Of a DNA stretch of 64,000 bases, positions 34,782 to 47,396 are shown in pieces (positions within the stretch are counted from its first letter, which is position 1; each line of letters starts with the position of its first letter). The stretch is from Maratus speciosus. Lineage: Eukaryota; Arthropoda; Arachnida; Araneae; Salticidae. The translations under genes and the position numbers were made by a program. Under the pieces are notes generated by a model. That model was given only the letters and a program-made list of their open reading frames with translations. It was not told where the DNA came from and did not search any database. The stretch spans positions 992,001 through 1,056,000 of the forward strand of contig CAWVRF010001058.1 of assembly GCA_963932465.1 (NCBI GenBank). Direction: 5' to 3'.

Positions 34782-37700
34782 TCAAAGCATTGTTAGAAAA
34801 TTCATCAGAAAGAGTTACCGCATATAAAACACGCAATATTTATGAATTGAATACCGGTGCAGGGCTCAAAATTAATTTATTAATAAATAATAAAGCGAAA
34901 CCGAATATATTGTTTCAACAATCAAAGCATTGTTAGAAAATTCAACAGAATGAGTTACCGCATATAAAACACGCAATATTTATGAATTGAATTCCGGTGC
35001 AGGGCTGAAAATTAATTTCTTAATAAATAATAAACGAAACCGAATATAGTGTTTCAACAATCAAAGCATTGTTAGAAAATTCATCAGAAAGAGTTACCGC
35101 ATATAAAACACGCAATATTTGTGAATTGAATTCCGGTGCAGGGCTGAAAATTAATTTCTTAATAAATAATAAAGCGAAAACGAATATATTGTTTCAACCA
35201 TCAAAGCATTGTTAGAAAATTCATCAGAAAGAGTTACCGCATATAAAACACGCAATATTTATGAATTGAATCCCGGTGCAGGGCTCAAAATTTATTTCTT
35301 AATAAATAATAAAGCGAAACCGAATATATTGTTTCAAAAATCAAAGCATTGTTAGAAGATTCATCAGAAAGAGTTACCGCATATAAAACACGCAATATTT
35401 ATGAATTGATTTCCGGTGCAGGGCTGAAAATTAATTTCTTAATAAATAATAAAGCGAAACAGGATATATTGTTTCAACAATCAAAGCACTGTTAGAAAAT
35501 TCATCAGAAAGAGTTACCGCAAATAAAACACGCAATTGAATTCCGCTGTAGGGCTCAAAATTAATTTATTAATAAATAATAAAGCGAAACCGAATATATT
35601 TTTTCAACAATCAAAGCATTGTTAGAAAATTCATCAGAAAGAGTTACCGCATATAAAACACGCAATATTTATGAATTGAATCCCGGTGCAGGGCTCAAAA
35701 TTAATTTCTTAGTAAATAATAAAGCGAAACCGAATATATTGTTTAAACAATCAAAGCATTGTTAGAAAATTCATCACAAAGATTTACCGCATATAAAACA
35801 CGCATAACTTATTAATTGAATTCCGGTGCAGGGCTGAAAATTAATTTTTTAATAAATAATAAAGCGAAACCGAATATATTGTTTCAACAATGAAAGCATT
35901 GTTAGAAAATTCATCAGAAAGAGTTACCGCATATAAAACACGCAATATTTATGAACTGAATTCCGGTGCAGGGCTCAAAATTAATTTATTAAAAAATAAT
36001 AAACCGAAACCGAATATATTGTTTCAACAATCAAAGCATTGTTAGAAAATTCAACAGAAAGAGTTACCGCATATAAAACACGCAATATTTATGAATTGAA
36101 TTCCGGTGCAGGGCTGAAAATTAATTTCTTAATAAATAATAAAGCGAAACCGAATATATTGTTTCAACAATCAAAGCATTGTTAGAAAATTCATCAGAAA
36201 GAGTTACCGCATATAAAACACGCAATATTTATGAATTGAATTCCGGTGCAGGGCTGAAAATTAATTTCTTAATAAATAATAAAGCGTAACCGAATATATT
36301 GTTTCAACAATCAAAGCATTGTTAGAAAATTCATCAGAAAGAGTTACCTCATATAAAACACGCAATATTTATGAATTTAATTCCGGTGCAGGGCTGAAAA
36401 TTAATTTCTTAATAAATAATAAAGCGAAACCGAATATATTGTTTCAACAATCAAAGCATTGTTAGAAAATTCATCAGAAAGAGTTACCGCATATAAAACA
36501 CGCAATATTTATGAATTGAATCCCGGTGCAGGGCTCAAAATTAATTTCTTAGTAAATAATAAAGCGAAACCGAATATATTGTTTAAACAATCAAAGCATT
36601 GTTAGAAAATTCATCAGAAAGAGTTACCGCATATAAAACACGCAATATTTATGAATTGAATTCCGGTGCAGGGCTGAAAATTAATTTTTTAATAAATAAT
36701 AAAGCGAAACCGAATATATTGTTTCAACAATGAAAGCATTGTTAGAAAATTCATCAGAAAGAGTTACCGCATATAAAACACGCAATATTTATGAATTGAA
36801 TTCCAGTGCAGGGCTGAAAATTAATTTCTTAATAAATAATAAAGCGAAACCGAATATATTGTTTCAACAATCAAAGCATTGTTAGAAAATTCATCAGAAA
36901 GAGTTACCGCATATAAAACACGCAATATTTATGAATTGATTTCCGGTGCAGGGCTGAAAATTATTTTCTTAATAAATAATAAAGCGAAACCGGATATATT
37001 GTTTCAACAATCAAAGCACTGTTAGAAAATTCATCAGAAAGAGTTACCGCAAATAAAACAGGCAATTGAATTCCGCTTTAGGGCTCAAAATTAATTTATT
37101 AATAAATAATAAAGCGAAACCGAATATATTGTTTCAACAATCAAAGCATTTTTAGAAAATTCATCAGAAAGAGTTACCGCATATAAAACACGCAATATTT
37201 ATGAATTGAATCCCGGTGCAGGGCTCAAAATTAATTTCTTAGTAAATAATAAAGCGAAACCGAATATATTGTTTAAACAATCAAAGCATTGTTAGAAAAT
37301 TCATCAGAAAGAGATACCGCATATAAAACACGCAATATTTATGAATTGAATTCCGGTGCAGGGCTGAAAATGAATTTCTTAATAAATAATAAAGCGAAAC
37401 CGAATATATTGTTTCAACAATCAAAGCATTGTTAGAAAATTCATCAGAAAGAGTTACCGCATATAAAACACGCAATATTTATGAATTGAATTCCGGTGCA
37501 GGGCTGAAAATTAATTTCTTAATAAATAATAAAGCGAAACCGAATATATTGTTTCAACAATCAAAGCATTGTTAGAAAATTCATCAGAAAGAGTTACCGC
37601 ATATAAAACACGCAATATTTATGAATTGAATCCCGGTGCAGGGCTCAAAATTAATTTCTTAGTAAATAATAAAGCGAAACCGAATATATTGTTTAAACAA

Positions 37701-38530
37701 TCAAAGCATTGTTAGAAAATTCATCAGAAAGAGTTACCGCATATAAAACACGCAATATTTATGAATTGAATTCCGGTGCAGGGCTGAAAATTAATTTTTT
37801 AATAAATAATAAAGCGAAACCGAATATATTGTTTCAACAATGAAAGCATTGTTAGAAAATTCATCAGAAAGAGTTACCGCATATAAAACACGCAATATTT
37901 ATGAATTGAATTCCGGTGCAGGGCTGAAAATTAATTTCTTAATAAATAATAAAGCGAAACCGAATATATTGTTTCAACAATCAAAGCATTGTTAGAAAAT
38001 TCATCAGAAAGAGTTACCGCATATAAAACACGCAATATTTATGAATTGATTTCCGGTGCAGGGCTGAAAATTAATTTCTTAATAAATAATAAAGCGAAAC
38101 CGGATATATTGTTTCAACAATCAAAGCACTGTTAGAAAATTCATCAGAAAGAGTTACCGCAAATAAAACAGGCAATTGAATTCCGCTTTAGGGCTCAAAA
38201 TTAATTTATTAATAAATAATAAAGCGAAACCGAATATATTGTTTCAACAATCAAAGCATTTTTAGAAAATTCATCAGAAAGAGTTACCGCATATAAAACA
38301 CGCAATATTTATGAATTGAATCCCGGTGCAGGGCTCAAAATTAATTTCTTAGTAAATAATAAAGCGAAACCGAATATATTGTTTAAACAATCAAAGCATT
38401 GTTAGAAAATTCATCAGAAAGAGTTACCGCATATAAAACACGCAATATTTATGAATTAAATTCCGGTGCAGGGCTGAAAATTAATTTTTTAATAAATAAT
38501 AAAGCGAAACCGAATATATTGTTTCAACAA

Positions 38531-38670
38531 TGAAAGCATTGTTAGAAAATTCATCAGAAAGAGTTACCGCATATAAAACACGCAATATTTATGAATTGAA
38601 TTCCGGTGCACCGCTGAAAATTAATTTCTTAATAAATAATAAAGCGAAACCGAATATATTGTTTCAACAA
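38531..38670. repeat. Chimeric monomer: L front, E tail
   Basis: In 4,281-bp copies 1 and 3 an L monomer (TGAAAG start) is followed by an E monomer ending CACCGCTGAAA (34250-34529 and 42812-43091). Here a single monomer has the TGAAAG start and the CACCGCTGAAA end, so copy 2 lost exactly 140 bp. Confidence 0.87.
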
Positions 38671-38923
38671 TCAAAGCATTGTTAGAAAATTCATCAGAAA
38701 GAGTTACCGCATATAAAACACGCAATATTTACGAATTGAATTCCGGTACAGGGCTGAAAATTAATTTCTTAATAAATAATAAAGAGAAACCGAATATATT
38801 GTTTCATCAGAAAGAGTTACCGCAAATAAAACACGCAATATTAATGAATTGAATTCCGGTGCACCGCTGAAAATTAATTTCTTATTAAATAATAAAGCGA
38901 AACCGAATATATTGTTTCAACAA
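38671..38923. repeat. Fused monomer pair, 4,281-bp unit copy 2 (253 bp)
   Basis: Carries the 27-base junction deletion, with TTTACGAATTG in the first half and ATTAATGAATTG in the second. It is followed by a 139-bp monomer with GTTAGAATTTCATC (one A lost). Confidence 0.9.
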
Positions 38924-39761
38924 TCAAAGCATTGTTAGAATTTCATCAGAAAGAGTTACCGCATATAAAACACGCAATATTTATGAATTGAATCCCGGTG
39001 CAGGGCTCAAAATTAATTTCTTAGTAAATAATAAAGCGAAACCGAATATATTGTTTCAACAATCAAAGCATTGTTAGAAAATTCATCAGAAACAGTTACC
39101 GCATATAAAACACGCAATATTTATGAATTGAATACCGGTGCAGGGCTCAAAATTAATTTATTAATAAATAATAAAGCGAAACCGAATATATTGTTTCAAC
39201 AATCAAAGCATTGTTAGAAAATTCAACAGAAAGAGTTACCGCATATAAAACACGCAATATTTATGAATTGAATTCCGGTGCAGGGCTGAAAATTAATTTC
39301 TTAATAAATAATAAACGAAACCGAATATAGTGTTTCAACAATCAAAGCATTGTTAGAAAATTCATCAAAAAGAGTTACCGCATATAAAACACGCAATATT
39401 TGTGAATTGAATTCCGGTGCAGGGCTGAAAATTAATTTCTTAATAAATAATAAAGCGAAACCGAATATATTGTTTCAACCATCAAAGCATTGTTAGAAAA
39501 TTCATCAGAAAGAGTTACCGCATATAAAACACGCAATATTTATGAATTGAATCCCGGTGCAGGGCTCAAAATTTATTTCTTAATAAATAATAAAGCGAAA
39601 CCGAATATATTGTTTCAAAAATCAAAGCATTGTTAGAAAATTCATCAGAAAGAGTTACCGCATATAAAACACGCAATATTTATGAATTGATTTCCGGTGC
39701 AGGGCTGAAAATTAATTTCTTAATAAATAATAAAGCGAAACAGGATATATTGTTTCAACAA

Positions 39762-42700
39762 TCAAAGCACTGTTAGAAAATTCATCAGAAAGAGTTACCG
39801 CAAATAAAACACGCAATTGAATTCCGCTGTAGGGCTCAAAATTAATTTATTAATAAATAATAAAGCGAAACCGAATATATTGTTTCAACAATCAAAGCAT
39901 TGTTAGAAAATTCATCAGAAAGAGTTACCGCATATAAAACACGCAATATTTATGAATTGAATCCCGGTGCAGGGCTCAAAATTAATTTCTTAGTAAATAA
40001 TAAAGCGAAACCGAATATATTGTTTAAACAATCAAAGCATTGTTAGAAAATTCATCACAAAGATTTACCGCATATAAAACACGCATAACTTATTAATTGA
40101 ATTCCGGTGCAGGGCTGAAAATTAATTTTTTAATAAATAATAAAGCGAAACCGAATATATTGTTTCAACAATGAAAGCATTGTTAGAAAATTCATCAGAA
40201 AGAGTTACCGCATATAAAACACGCAATATTTATGAACTGAATTCCGGTGCAGGGCTCAAAATTAATTTATTAAAAAATAATAAACCGAAACCGAATATAT
40301 TGTTTCAACAATCAAAGCATTGTTAGAAAATTCAACAGAAAGAGTTACCGCATATAAAACACGCAATATTTATGAATTGAATTCCGGTGCAGGGCCGAAA
40401 ATTAATTTCTTAATAAATAATAAAGCGAAACCGAATATATTGTTTCAACAATCAAAGCATTGTTAGAAAATTCATCAGAAAGAGTTACCGCATATAAAAC
40501 ACGCAATATTTATGAATTGAATTCCGGCGCAGGGCTGAAAATTAATTTCTTAATAAATAATAAAGCGTAACCGAATATATTGTTTCAACAATCAAAGCAT
40601 TGTTAGAAAATTCATCAGAAAGAGTTACCTCATATAAAACACGCAATATTTATGAATTGAATTCCGGTGCAGGGCTGAAAATTAATTTCTTAATAAATAA
40701 TAAAGCGAAACCGAATATATTGTTTCAACAATCAAAGCATTGTTAGAAAATTCATCAGAAAGAGTTACCGCATATAAAACACGCAATATTTATGAATTGA
40801 ATCCCGGTGCAGGGCTCAAAATTAATTTCTTAGTAAATAATAAAGCGAAACCGAATATATTGTTTAAACAATCAAAGCATTGTTAGAAAATTCATCAGAA
40901 AGAGTTACCGCATATAAAACACGCAATATTTATGAATTGAATTCCGGTGCAGGGCTGAAAATTAATTTTTTAATAAATAATAAAGCGAAACCGAATATAT
41001 TGTTTCAACAATGAAAGCATTGTTAGAAAATTCATCAGAAAGAGTTACCGCATATAAAACACGCAATATTTATGAATTGAATTCCAGTGCAGGGCTGAAA
41101 ATTAATTTCTTAATAAATAATAAAGCGAAACCGAATATATTGTTTCAACAATCAAAGCATTGTTAGAAAATTCATCAGAAAGAGTTACCGCATATAAAAC
41201 ACGCAATATTTATGAATTGATTTCCGGTGCAGGGCTGAAAATTATTTTCTTAATAAATAATAAAGCGAAACCGGATATATTGTTTCAACAATCAAAGCAC
41301 TGTTAGAAAATTCATCAGAAAGAGTTACCGCAAATAAAACAGGCAATTGAATTCCGCTTTAGGGCTCAAAATTAATTTATTAATAAATAATAAAGCGAAA
41401 CCGAATATATTGTTTCAACAATCAAAGCATTTTTAGAAAATTCATCAGAAAGAGTTACCGCATATAAAACACGCAATATTTATGAATTGAATCCCGGTGC
41501 AGGGCTCAAAATTAATTTCTTAGTAAATAATAAAGCGAAACCGAATATATTGTTTAAACAATCAAAGCATTGTTAGAAAATTCATCAGAAAGAGATACCG
41601 CATATAAAACACGCAATATTTATGAATTGAATTCCGGTGCAGGGCTGAAAATGAATTTCTTAATAAATAATAAAGCGAAACCGAATATATTGTTTCAACA
41701 ATCAAAGCATTGTTAGAAAATTCATCAGAAAGAGTTACCGCATATAAAACACGCAATATTTATGAATATAATTCCGGTGCAGGGCTGAAAATTAATTTCT
41801 TAATAAATAATAAAGCGAAACCGAATATATTGTTTCAACAATCAAAGCATTGTTAGAAAATTCATCAGAAAGAGTTACCGCATATAAAACACGCAATATT
41901 TATGAATTGAATCCCGGTGCAGGGCTCAAAATTAATTTCTTAGTAAATAATAAAGCGAAACCGAATATATTGTTTAAACAATCAAAGCATTGTTAGAAAA
42001 TTCATCAGAAAGAGTTACCGCATATAAAACACGCAATATTTATGAATTGAATTCCGGTGCAGGGCTGAAAATTAATTTTTTAATAAATAATAAAGCGAAA
42101 CCGAATATATTGTTTCAACAATGAAAGCATTGTTAGAAAATTCATCAGAAAGAGTTACCGCATATAAAACACGCAATATTTATGAATTGAATTTCGGTGC
42201 AGGGCTGAAAATTAATTTCTTAATAAATAATAAAGCGAAACCGAATATATTGTTTCAACAATCAAAGCATTGTTAGAAAATTCATCAGAAAGAGTTACCG
42301 CATATAAAACACGCAATATTTATGAATTGATTTCCGGTGCAGGGCTGAAAATTAATTTCTTAATAAATAATAAAGCGAAACCGGATATATTGTTTCAACA
42401 ATCAAAGCACTGTTAGAAAATTCATCAGAAAGAGTTACCGCAAATAAAACAGGCAATTGAATTCCGCTTTAGGGCTCAAAATTAATTTATTAATAAATAA
42501 TAAAGCGAAACCGAATATATTGTTTCAACAATCAAAGCATTTTTAGAAAATTCATCAGAAAGAGTTACCGCATATAAAACACGCAATATTTATGAATTGA
42601 ATCCCGGTGCAGGGCTCAAAATTAATTTCTTAGTAAATAATAAAGCGAAACCGAATATATTGTTTAAACAATCAAAGCATTGTTAGAAAATTCATCAGAA

Positions 42701-43902
42701 AGAGTTACCGCATATAAAACACGCAATATTTATGAATTAAATTCCGGTGCAGGGCTGAAAATTAATTTTTTAATAAATAATAAAGCGAAACCGAATATAT
42801 TGTTTCAACAATGAAAGCATTGTTAGAAAATTCATCAGAAAGTGTTACCGCATATAAAACACGCATTATTTATGAATTGAATTCCGGTGCAGGGCTCAAA
42901 ATTAATTTATTAATAAATAATAAAGCGAAACCGAATATATTGTTTCAACAATCAAAGCATTGTTAGAAAATTCAACAGAAAGAGTTACCGCATATAAAAC
43001 ACGCAATATTTATGAATTGAATTCCGGTGCACCGCTGAAAATTAATTTCTTAATAAATAATAAATCGAAACCGAATATATTGTTTCAACAATCAAAGCAT
43101 TGTTAGAAAATTCATCAGAAAGAGTTACCGCATATAAAACACGCAATATTTACGAATTGAATTCCGGTACAGGGCTGAAAATTAATTTCTTAATAAATAA
43201 TAAAGAGAAACCGAATATATTGTTTCATCAGAAAGAGTTACCGCAAATAAAACACGCAATATTAATGAATTGAATTCCGGTGCACCGCTGAAAATTAATT
43301 TCTTATTAAATAATAAAGCGAAACCGAATATATTGTTTCAACAATCAAAGCATTGTTAGAATTTCATCAGAAAGAGTTACCGCATATAAAACACGCAATA
43401 TTTATGAATTGAATCCCGGTGCAGGGCTCAAAATTAATTTCTTAGTAAATAATAAAGCGAAACCGAATATATTGTTTCAACAATCAAAGCATTGTTAGAA
43501 AATTCATCAGAAACAGTTACCGCATATAAAACACGCAATATTTATGAATTGAATACCGGTGCAGGGCTCAAAATTAATTTATTAATAAATAATAAAGCGA
43601 AACCGAATATATTGTTTCAACAATCAAAGCATTGTTAGAAAATTCAACAGAATGAGTTACCGCATATAAAACACGCAATATATATGAATTGAATTCCGGT
43701 GCCGGGCTGAAAATTAATTTCTTAATAAATAATAAACGAAACCGAATATAGTGTTTCAACAATCAAAGCATTGTTAGAAAATTCATCAGAAAGAGTTACC
43801 GCATATAAAACACGCAATATTTGTGAATTGAATTCCGGTGCAGGGCTGAAAATTAATTTCTTAATAAATAATAAAGCGAAACCGAATATATTGTTTCAAC
43901 AA
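39762..43902. repeat. 4,281-bp higher-order repeat, copy 3 (extended by one monomer, truncated at the end)
   Basis: Matches copy 2 at +4,281 up to about 42830 (130-bp monomers at 39762, 41292 and 42402) and at +4,421 after that, because it keeps both L and E monomers and the P-like monomer (43345-43483). The fused pair is 43092-43344 and ATATAGTGTT is near 43745. The last two monomers of the unit are missing, replaced by repeated AATAAACGAAACC monomers. Private substitutions include AGGGCCGAAA (40391), CCGGCGCAGG (40524), ATGAATATAATTCC (41762) and AATTTCGGTG (42190). Confidence 0.9.
43092..43344. repeat. Fused monomer pair, 4,281-bp unit copy 3 (253 bp)
   Basis: Same structure as 38671-38923, including TTTACGAATTG and the following 139-bp monomer with GTTAGAATTTCATC (43345-43483). 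The preceding monomer has a private AAATCGAAACC. Confidence 0.9.
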
Positions 43903-44880
43903 TCAAAGCATTGTTAGAAAATTCAACAGAATAAGTTACCGCATATAAAACACGCAATATTTATGAATTGAATTCCGGTGCAGGGCTGAAAATTAATTTC
44001 TTAATAAATAATAAACGAAACCGAATATAGTGTTTCAACAATCAAAGCATTGTTAGAAAATTCATCAGAAAGAGTTACCGCATATAAAACACGCAATATT
44101 TGTGAATTGAATTCCGGTGCAGGGCTGAAAATTAATTTCTTAATAAATAATAAAGCGAAACCGAATATATTGTTTCAACAATCAAAGCATTGTTAGAAAA
44201 TTCATCAGAAAGAGTTACCGCATATAAAACACGCAATATTTATGAATTGAATTCCGGTGCACCGCTGAAAATTAATTTCTTAATAAATAATAAAGCGAAA
44301 CCGAATATATTGTTTCAACAATCAAAGCATTGTTAGAAAATTCATCAGAAAGAGTTACCGCATATAAAACACGCAATATTTATGAATTGAATACCGGTGC
44401 AGGGCTCAAAATTAATTTATTAATAAATAATAAAGCGAAACCGAATATATTGTTTCAACAATCAAAGCATTGTTAGAAAATTCAACAGAATGAGTTACCG
44501 CATATAAAACACGCAATATTTATGAATTGAATTCCGGTGCAGGGCTGAAAATTAATTTCTTAATAAATAATAAACAAAACCGAATATAGTGTTTCAACAA
44601 TCAAAGCATTGTTAGAAAATTCATCAGAAAGAGTTACCGCATATAAAACACGCAATATTTGTGAATTGAATTCCGGTGCAGGGCTGAAAATTAATTTCTT
44701 AATAAATAATAAAGCGAAACCGAATATATTGTTTCAACAATCAAAGCATTGTTAGAAAATTCATCAGAAAGAGTTACCGCATATAAAACACGCAATATTT
44801 ATGAATTGAATCCCGGTGCAGGGCTCAAAATTTATTTCTTAATAAATAATAAAGCGAAACCGAATATATTGTTTCAACAA

Positions 44881-45026
44881 TCAAAGCATTGTTAGAAAAT
44901 TCATCAGAAAGAGTTACCGCATATAAAACACGCAATATTTATGAACTGAATTCCGGTGCAGGGCTGAAAATTAATTTCTTAATCTTAATAAATAATAAAG
45001 CGAAACCGAATATATTGTTTCAAAAA
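44881..45026. repeat. 146-bp monomer with a 6-bp tandem duplication
   Basis: TTCTTAATCTTAATAAATAA shows CTTAAT twice in a row near 44978-44989, a slippage-type insertion. It is the longest monomer in the window, and no other copy carries this change. Confidence 0.9.
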
Positions 45027-45596
45027 TCAAAGCATTGTTAGAAAATTCATCAGAAAGAGATACCTCATTTAAAACACGCAATATTTATGAATTGAATTCC
45101 GGTGCAGGGCTGAAAATTAATTTCTTAATAAATAATAAAGCGAAACCGAATATATTGTTTCAACAATCAAAGCATTGTTAGAATATTCATCAGAAAGAGT
45201 TACCGCATATAAAACACGCAATATTTATGAATTGAATTCCGGTGTAGGGCTGAAAATTAATTTCTCAATAAATAATAAAGCGAAACCGAATATATTGTTT
45301 CAACAATCAAAGCATTGTTAGAAAATTCATCAGAAAGAGTTACCGCATATAAAACACGCAATATTTATGAATTGAATTCCGGTTCAGGGCTGAAAATTAA
45401 TTTCTTAATAAATAATAAAGCGAAACCGAATATATTGTTTCAACAATCAAAGCATTGTTAGAAAATTCATCAGAAAGAATTACCGCATATAAAACACGCA
45501 ATACTTATGAATTGATTTCCGGTGCAGGGCTGAAAATTAATTTCTTAATAAATAATAAAGCGAAACAGGATATATTGTTTCAACAATCAAAGCACT

Positions 45597-45736
45597 GTTA
45601 GAAAATTCATCAGAAAGAGTTACCGCAAATAAAACACGCAATATTTATGAATTGAATCCCGGTGCAGGGCTCAAAATTAATTTCTTAGTAAATAATAAAG
45701 CGAAACCGAATATATTGTTTAAACAATCAAAGCATT
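45597..45736. repeat. Chimeric monomer: S front, P tail, deletion repaired
   Basis: CACTG and CCGCAAATAAAAC mark the short class. The ATATTTATGA bases missing from that class are present, and the rest (CCCGGTGC, CTTAGTAAAT, GTTTAAAC) is P class. In other cassettes S and P are two consecutive monomers, so this is an in-register S-to-P fusion that removed one unit. Confidence 0.87.
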
Positions 45737-47396
45737 GTTAGAAAATTCATCAGAAAGAGTTACCGCATATAAAACACGCAATATTTATGAATTGAATTCC
45801 GGTGCAGGGCTGAAAATTAATTTTTTAATAAATAATAAAGCGAAACCGAATACATTGTTTCAACAATGAAAGCATTGTTAGAAAATTCATCAGAAAGAGT
45901 TACCGCATATAAAACACGCAATATTTATGAACTGAATTCCGGTGCAGGGCTCAAAATTAATTTATTAAAAAATAATAAACCGAAACCGAATATATTGTTT
46001 CAACAATCAAAGCATTGTTAGAAAATTCAACAGAAAGAGTTACCGCATATAAAACACGCAATATTTATGAATTGAATTCCGGTGCAGGGCTGAAAATTAA
46101 TTTCTTAATAAATAATAAATCGAAACCGAATATATTGTTTCAACAATCAAAGCGTTGTTAGAAAATTCATCAGAAAGAGTTACCGCATATAAAACACGCA
46201 ATATTTATGAATTGAATTCCGGTGCAGGGCTGAAAAATAATTTCTTTATAAATAATAAAGCGTAACCGAATATATTGTTTCAACAATCAAAGCATTGTTA
46301 GAAAATTCATCAGAAAGAGTTACCTCATATAAAACACGCAATATTTATGAATTGAATTCCGGTGCAGGGCTGAAAATTAATTTCTTAATAAATAATAAAG
46401 CGAAACCGAATATATTGTTTCAACAATCAAAGCATTGTTAGAAAATTCATCAGAAAGAGTTACCGCATATAAAACACGCAATATTTATGAATTGAATTCC
46501 GGTGCAGGGCTGAAAATGAATTTCTTAATAAATAATAAAGCGAAACCGAATATATTGTTTCAACAATCAAAGCATTGTTAGAAAATTCATCAGAAAGAGT
46601 TACCGCATATAAAACACGCAATATTTATGAATTGAATTCCGGTGCAGGGCTGAAAATTAATTTCTTAATAAATAATAAAGCGAAACCGAATATATTGTTT
46701 CAACAATCAAAACATTGTTAGAAAATTCATCAGAAAGAGTTACCGCATATAAAACACGCAATATTTATGAATTGAATCCCGGTGCAGGGCTCGAAATTAA
46801 TTTCTTAGTAAATAATAAAGCGAAACCGAATATATTGTTTAAACAATCAAAGCAATGTTAGAAAATTCATCAGAAAGAGTTACCGCATATAAAACACGCA
46901 ATATTTATGAATTGATTTCCGGTGCAGGGCTGAAAATTAATTTCTTAATAAATAATAAAGCGAAACCGGATATATTGTTTCAACAATCAAAGCACTGTTA
47001 GAAAATTCATCAGAAAGAGTTACCGCAAATAAAACAGGCAATTGAATTCCGCTTTAGGGCTCAAAATTAATTTATTAATAAATAATAAAGCGAAACCGAA
47101 TATATTGTTTCAACAATCAAAGCATTTTTAGAAAATTCATCAGAAAGAGTTACCGCATATAAAACACGCAATATTTATGAATTGAATCCCGGTGCAGGGC
47201 TCAAAATTAATTTCTTAGTAAATAATAAAGCGAAACCGAATATATTGTTTAAACAATCAAAGCAATGTTAGAAAATTCATCAGAAAGAGTTACCGCATAT
47301 TAAACACGCAATATTTATGAATTAAATTCCGGTGCAGGGCTGAAAATTAATTTTTTAATAAATAATAAAGCGAAACCGAATATATTGTTTCAACAA

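Larger units (their letters stand above)
31200..35480. repeat. 4,281-bp higher-order repeat, copy 1 (31 monomers)
   Basis: The unit starts with the 130-bp monomer 31200-31329. It includes the private monomer with CATAACTTATTAATTG (31523), L with TTATTAAAAAATAATAAACC, AAAGCGTAACC (near 32010), CCAGTGCAGG (32522), TTATTTTCTTAA (32680), 130-bp monomers at 32730 and 33840 with CGCTTTAGGG, AGATACCGC with AAAATGAATTTC (33031-33100), a fused short pair (34530-34781) and the 139-bp AATAAACGAAACC monomer with ATATAGTGTT (35043). The length accounts as 31x140 minus 30, minus 27, minus 2. Every landmark recurs at +4,281. This copy has the L and E monomers at 34250-34529 but lacks one P-like monomer after the fused pair. 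Confidence 0.93.
35481..39761. repeat. 4,281-bp higher-order repeat, copy 2 (31 monomers)
   Basis: All landmarks of copy 1 recur 4,281 bp later: 130-bp monomers at 35481, 37011 and 38121, CATAACTTATTAATTG near 35803, AGATACCGC near 37312, the fused pair 38671-38923 and ATATAGTGTT near 39324. Two one-monomer changes cancel in length. The L and E monomers of copy 1 (34250-34529) are fused into one chimera (38531-38670), while a P-like 139-bp monomer (38924-39062) missing from copy 1 is present. Single changes include ATATTTTTTCAAC (35598) and ATGAATTTAATTCC (36371). Confidence 0.93.
43903..47396. repeat. Mosaic linker segment (25 monomers)
   Basis: It begins with short repetitions of the end of the 4,281-bp unit: ATATAGTGTT near 44024 and 44584, each preceded by AATAAAC with one base lost. 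It then carries a P-like monomer with AAATTTATTTC (near 44830), the 146-bp monomer 44881-45026, and a run resembling 5700-6150 (TTAGAATATT, TTTCTCAATA, CCGGTTCAGG, AAACAGGATAT). A chimeric monomer (45597-45736) leads into a P-T-L-E-GTAACC-GTTACCTC series like that of the 4,281-bp unit. It closes with F, S (46987-47116), P with CAATGTTAG, and T with CATATTAAACACG. Confidence 0.85.
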
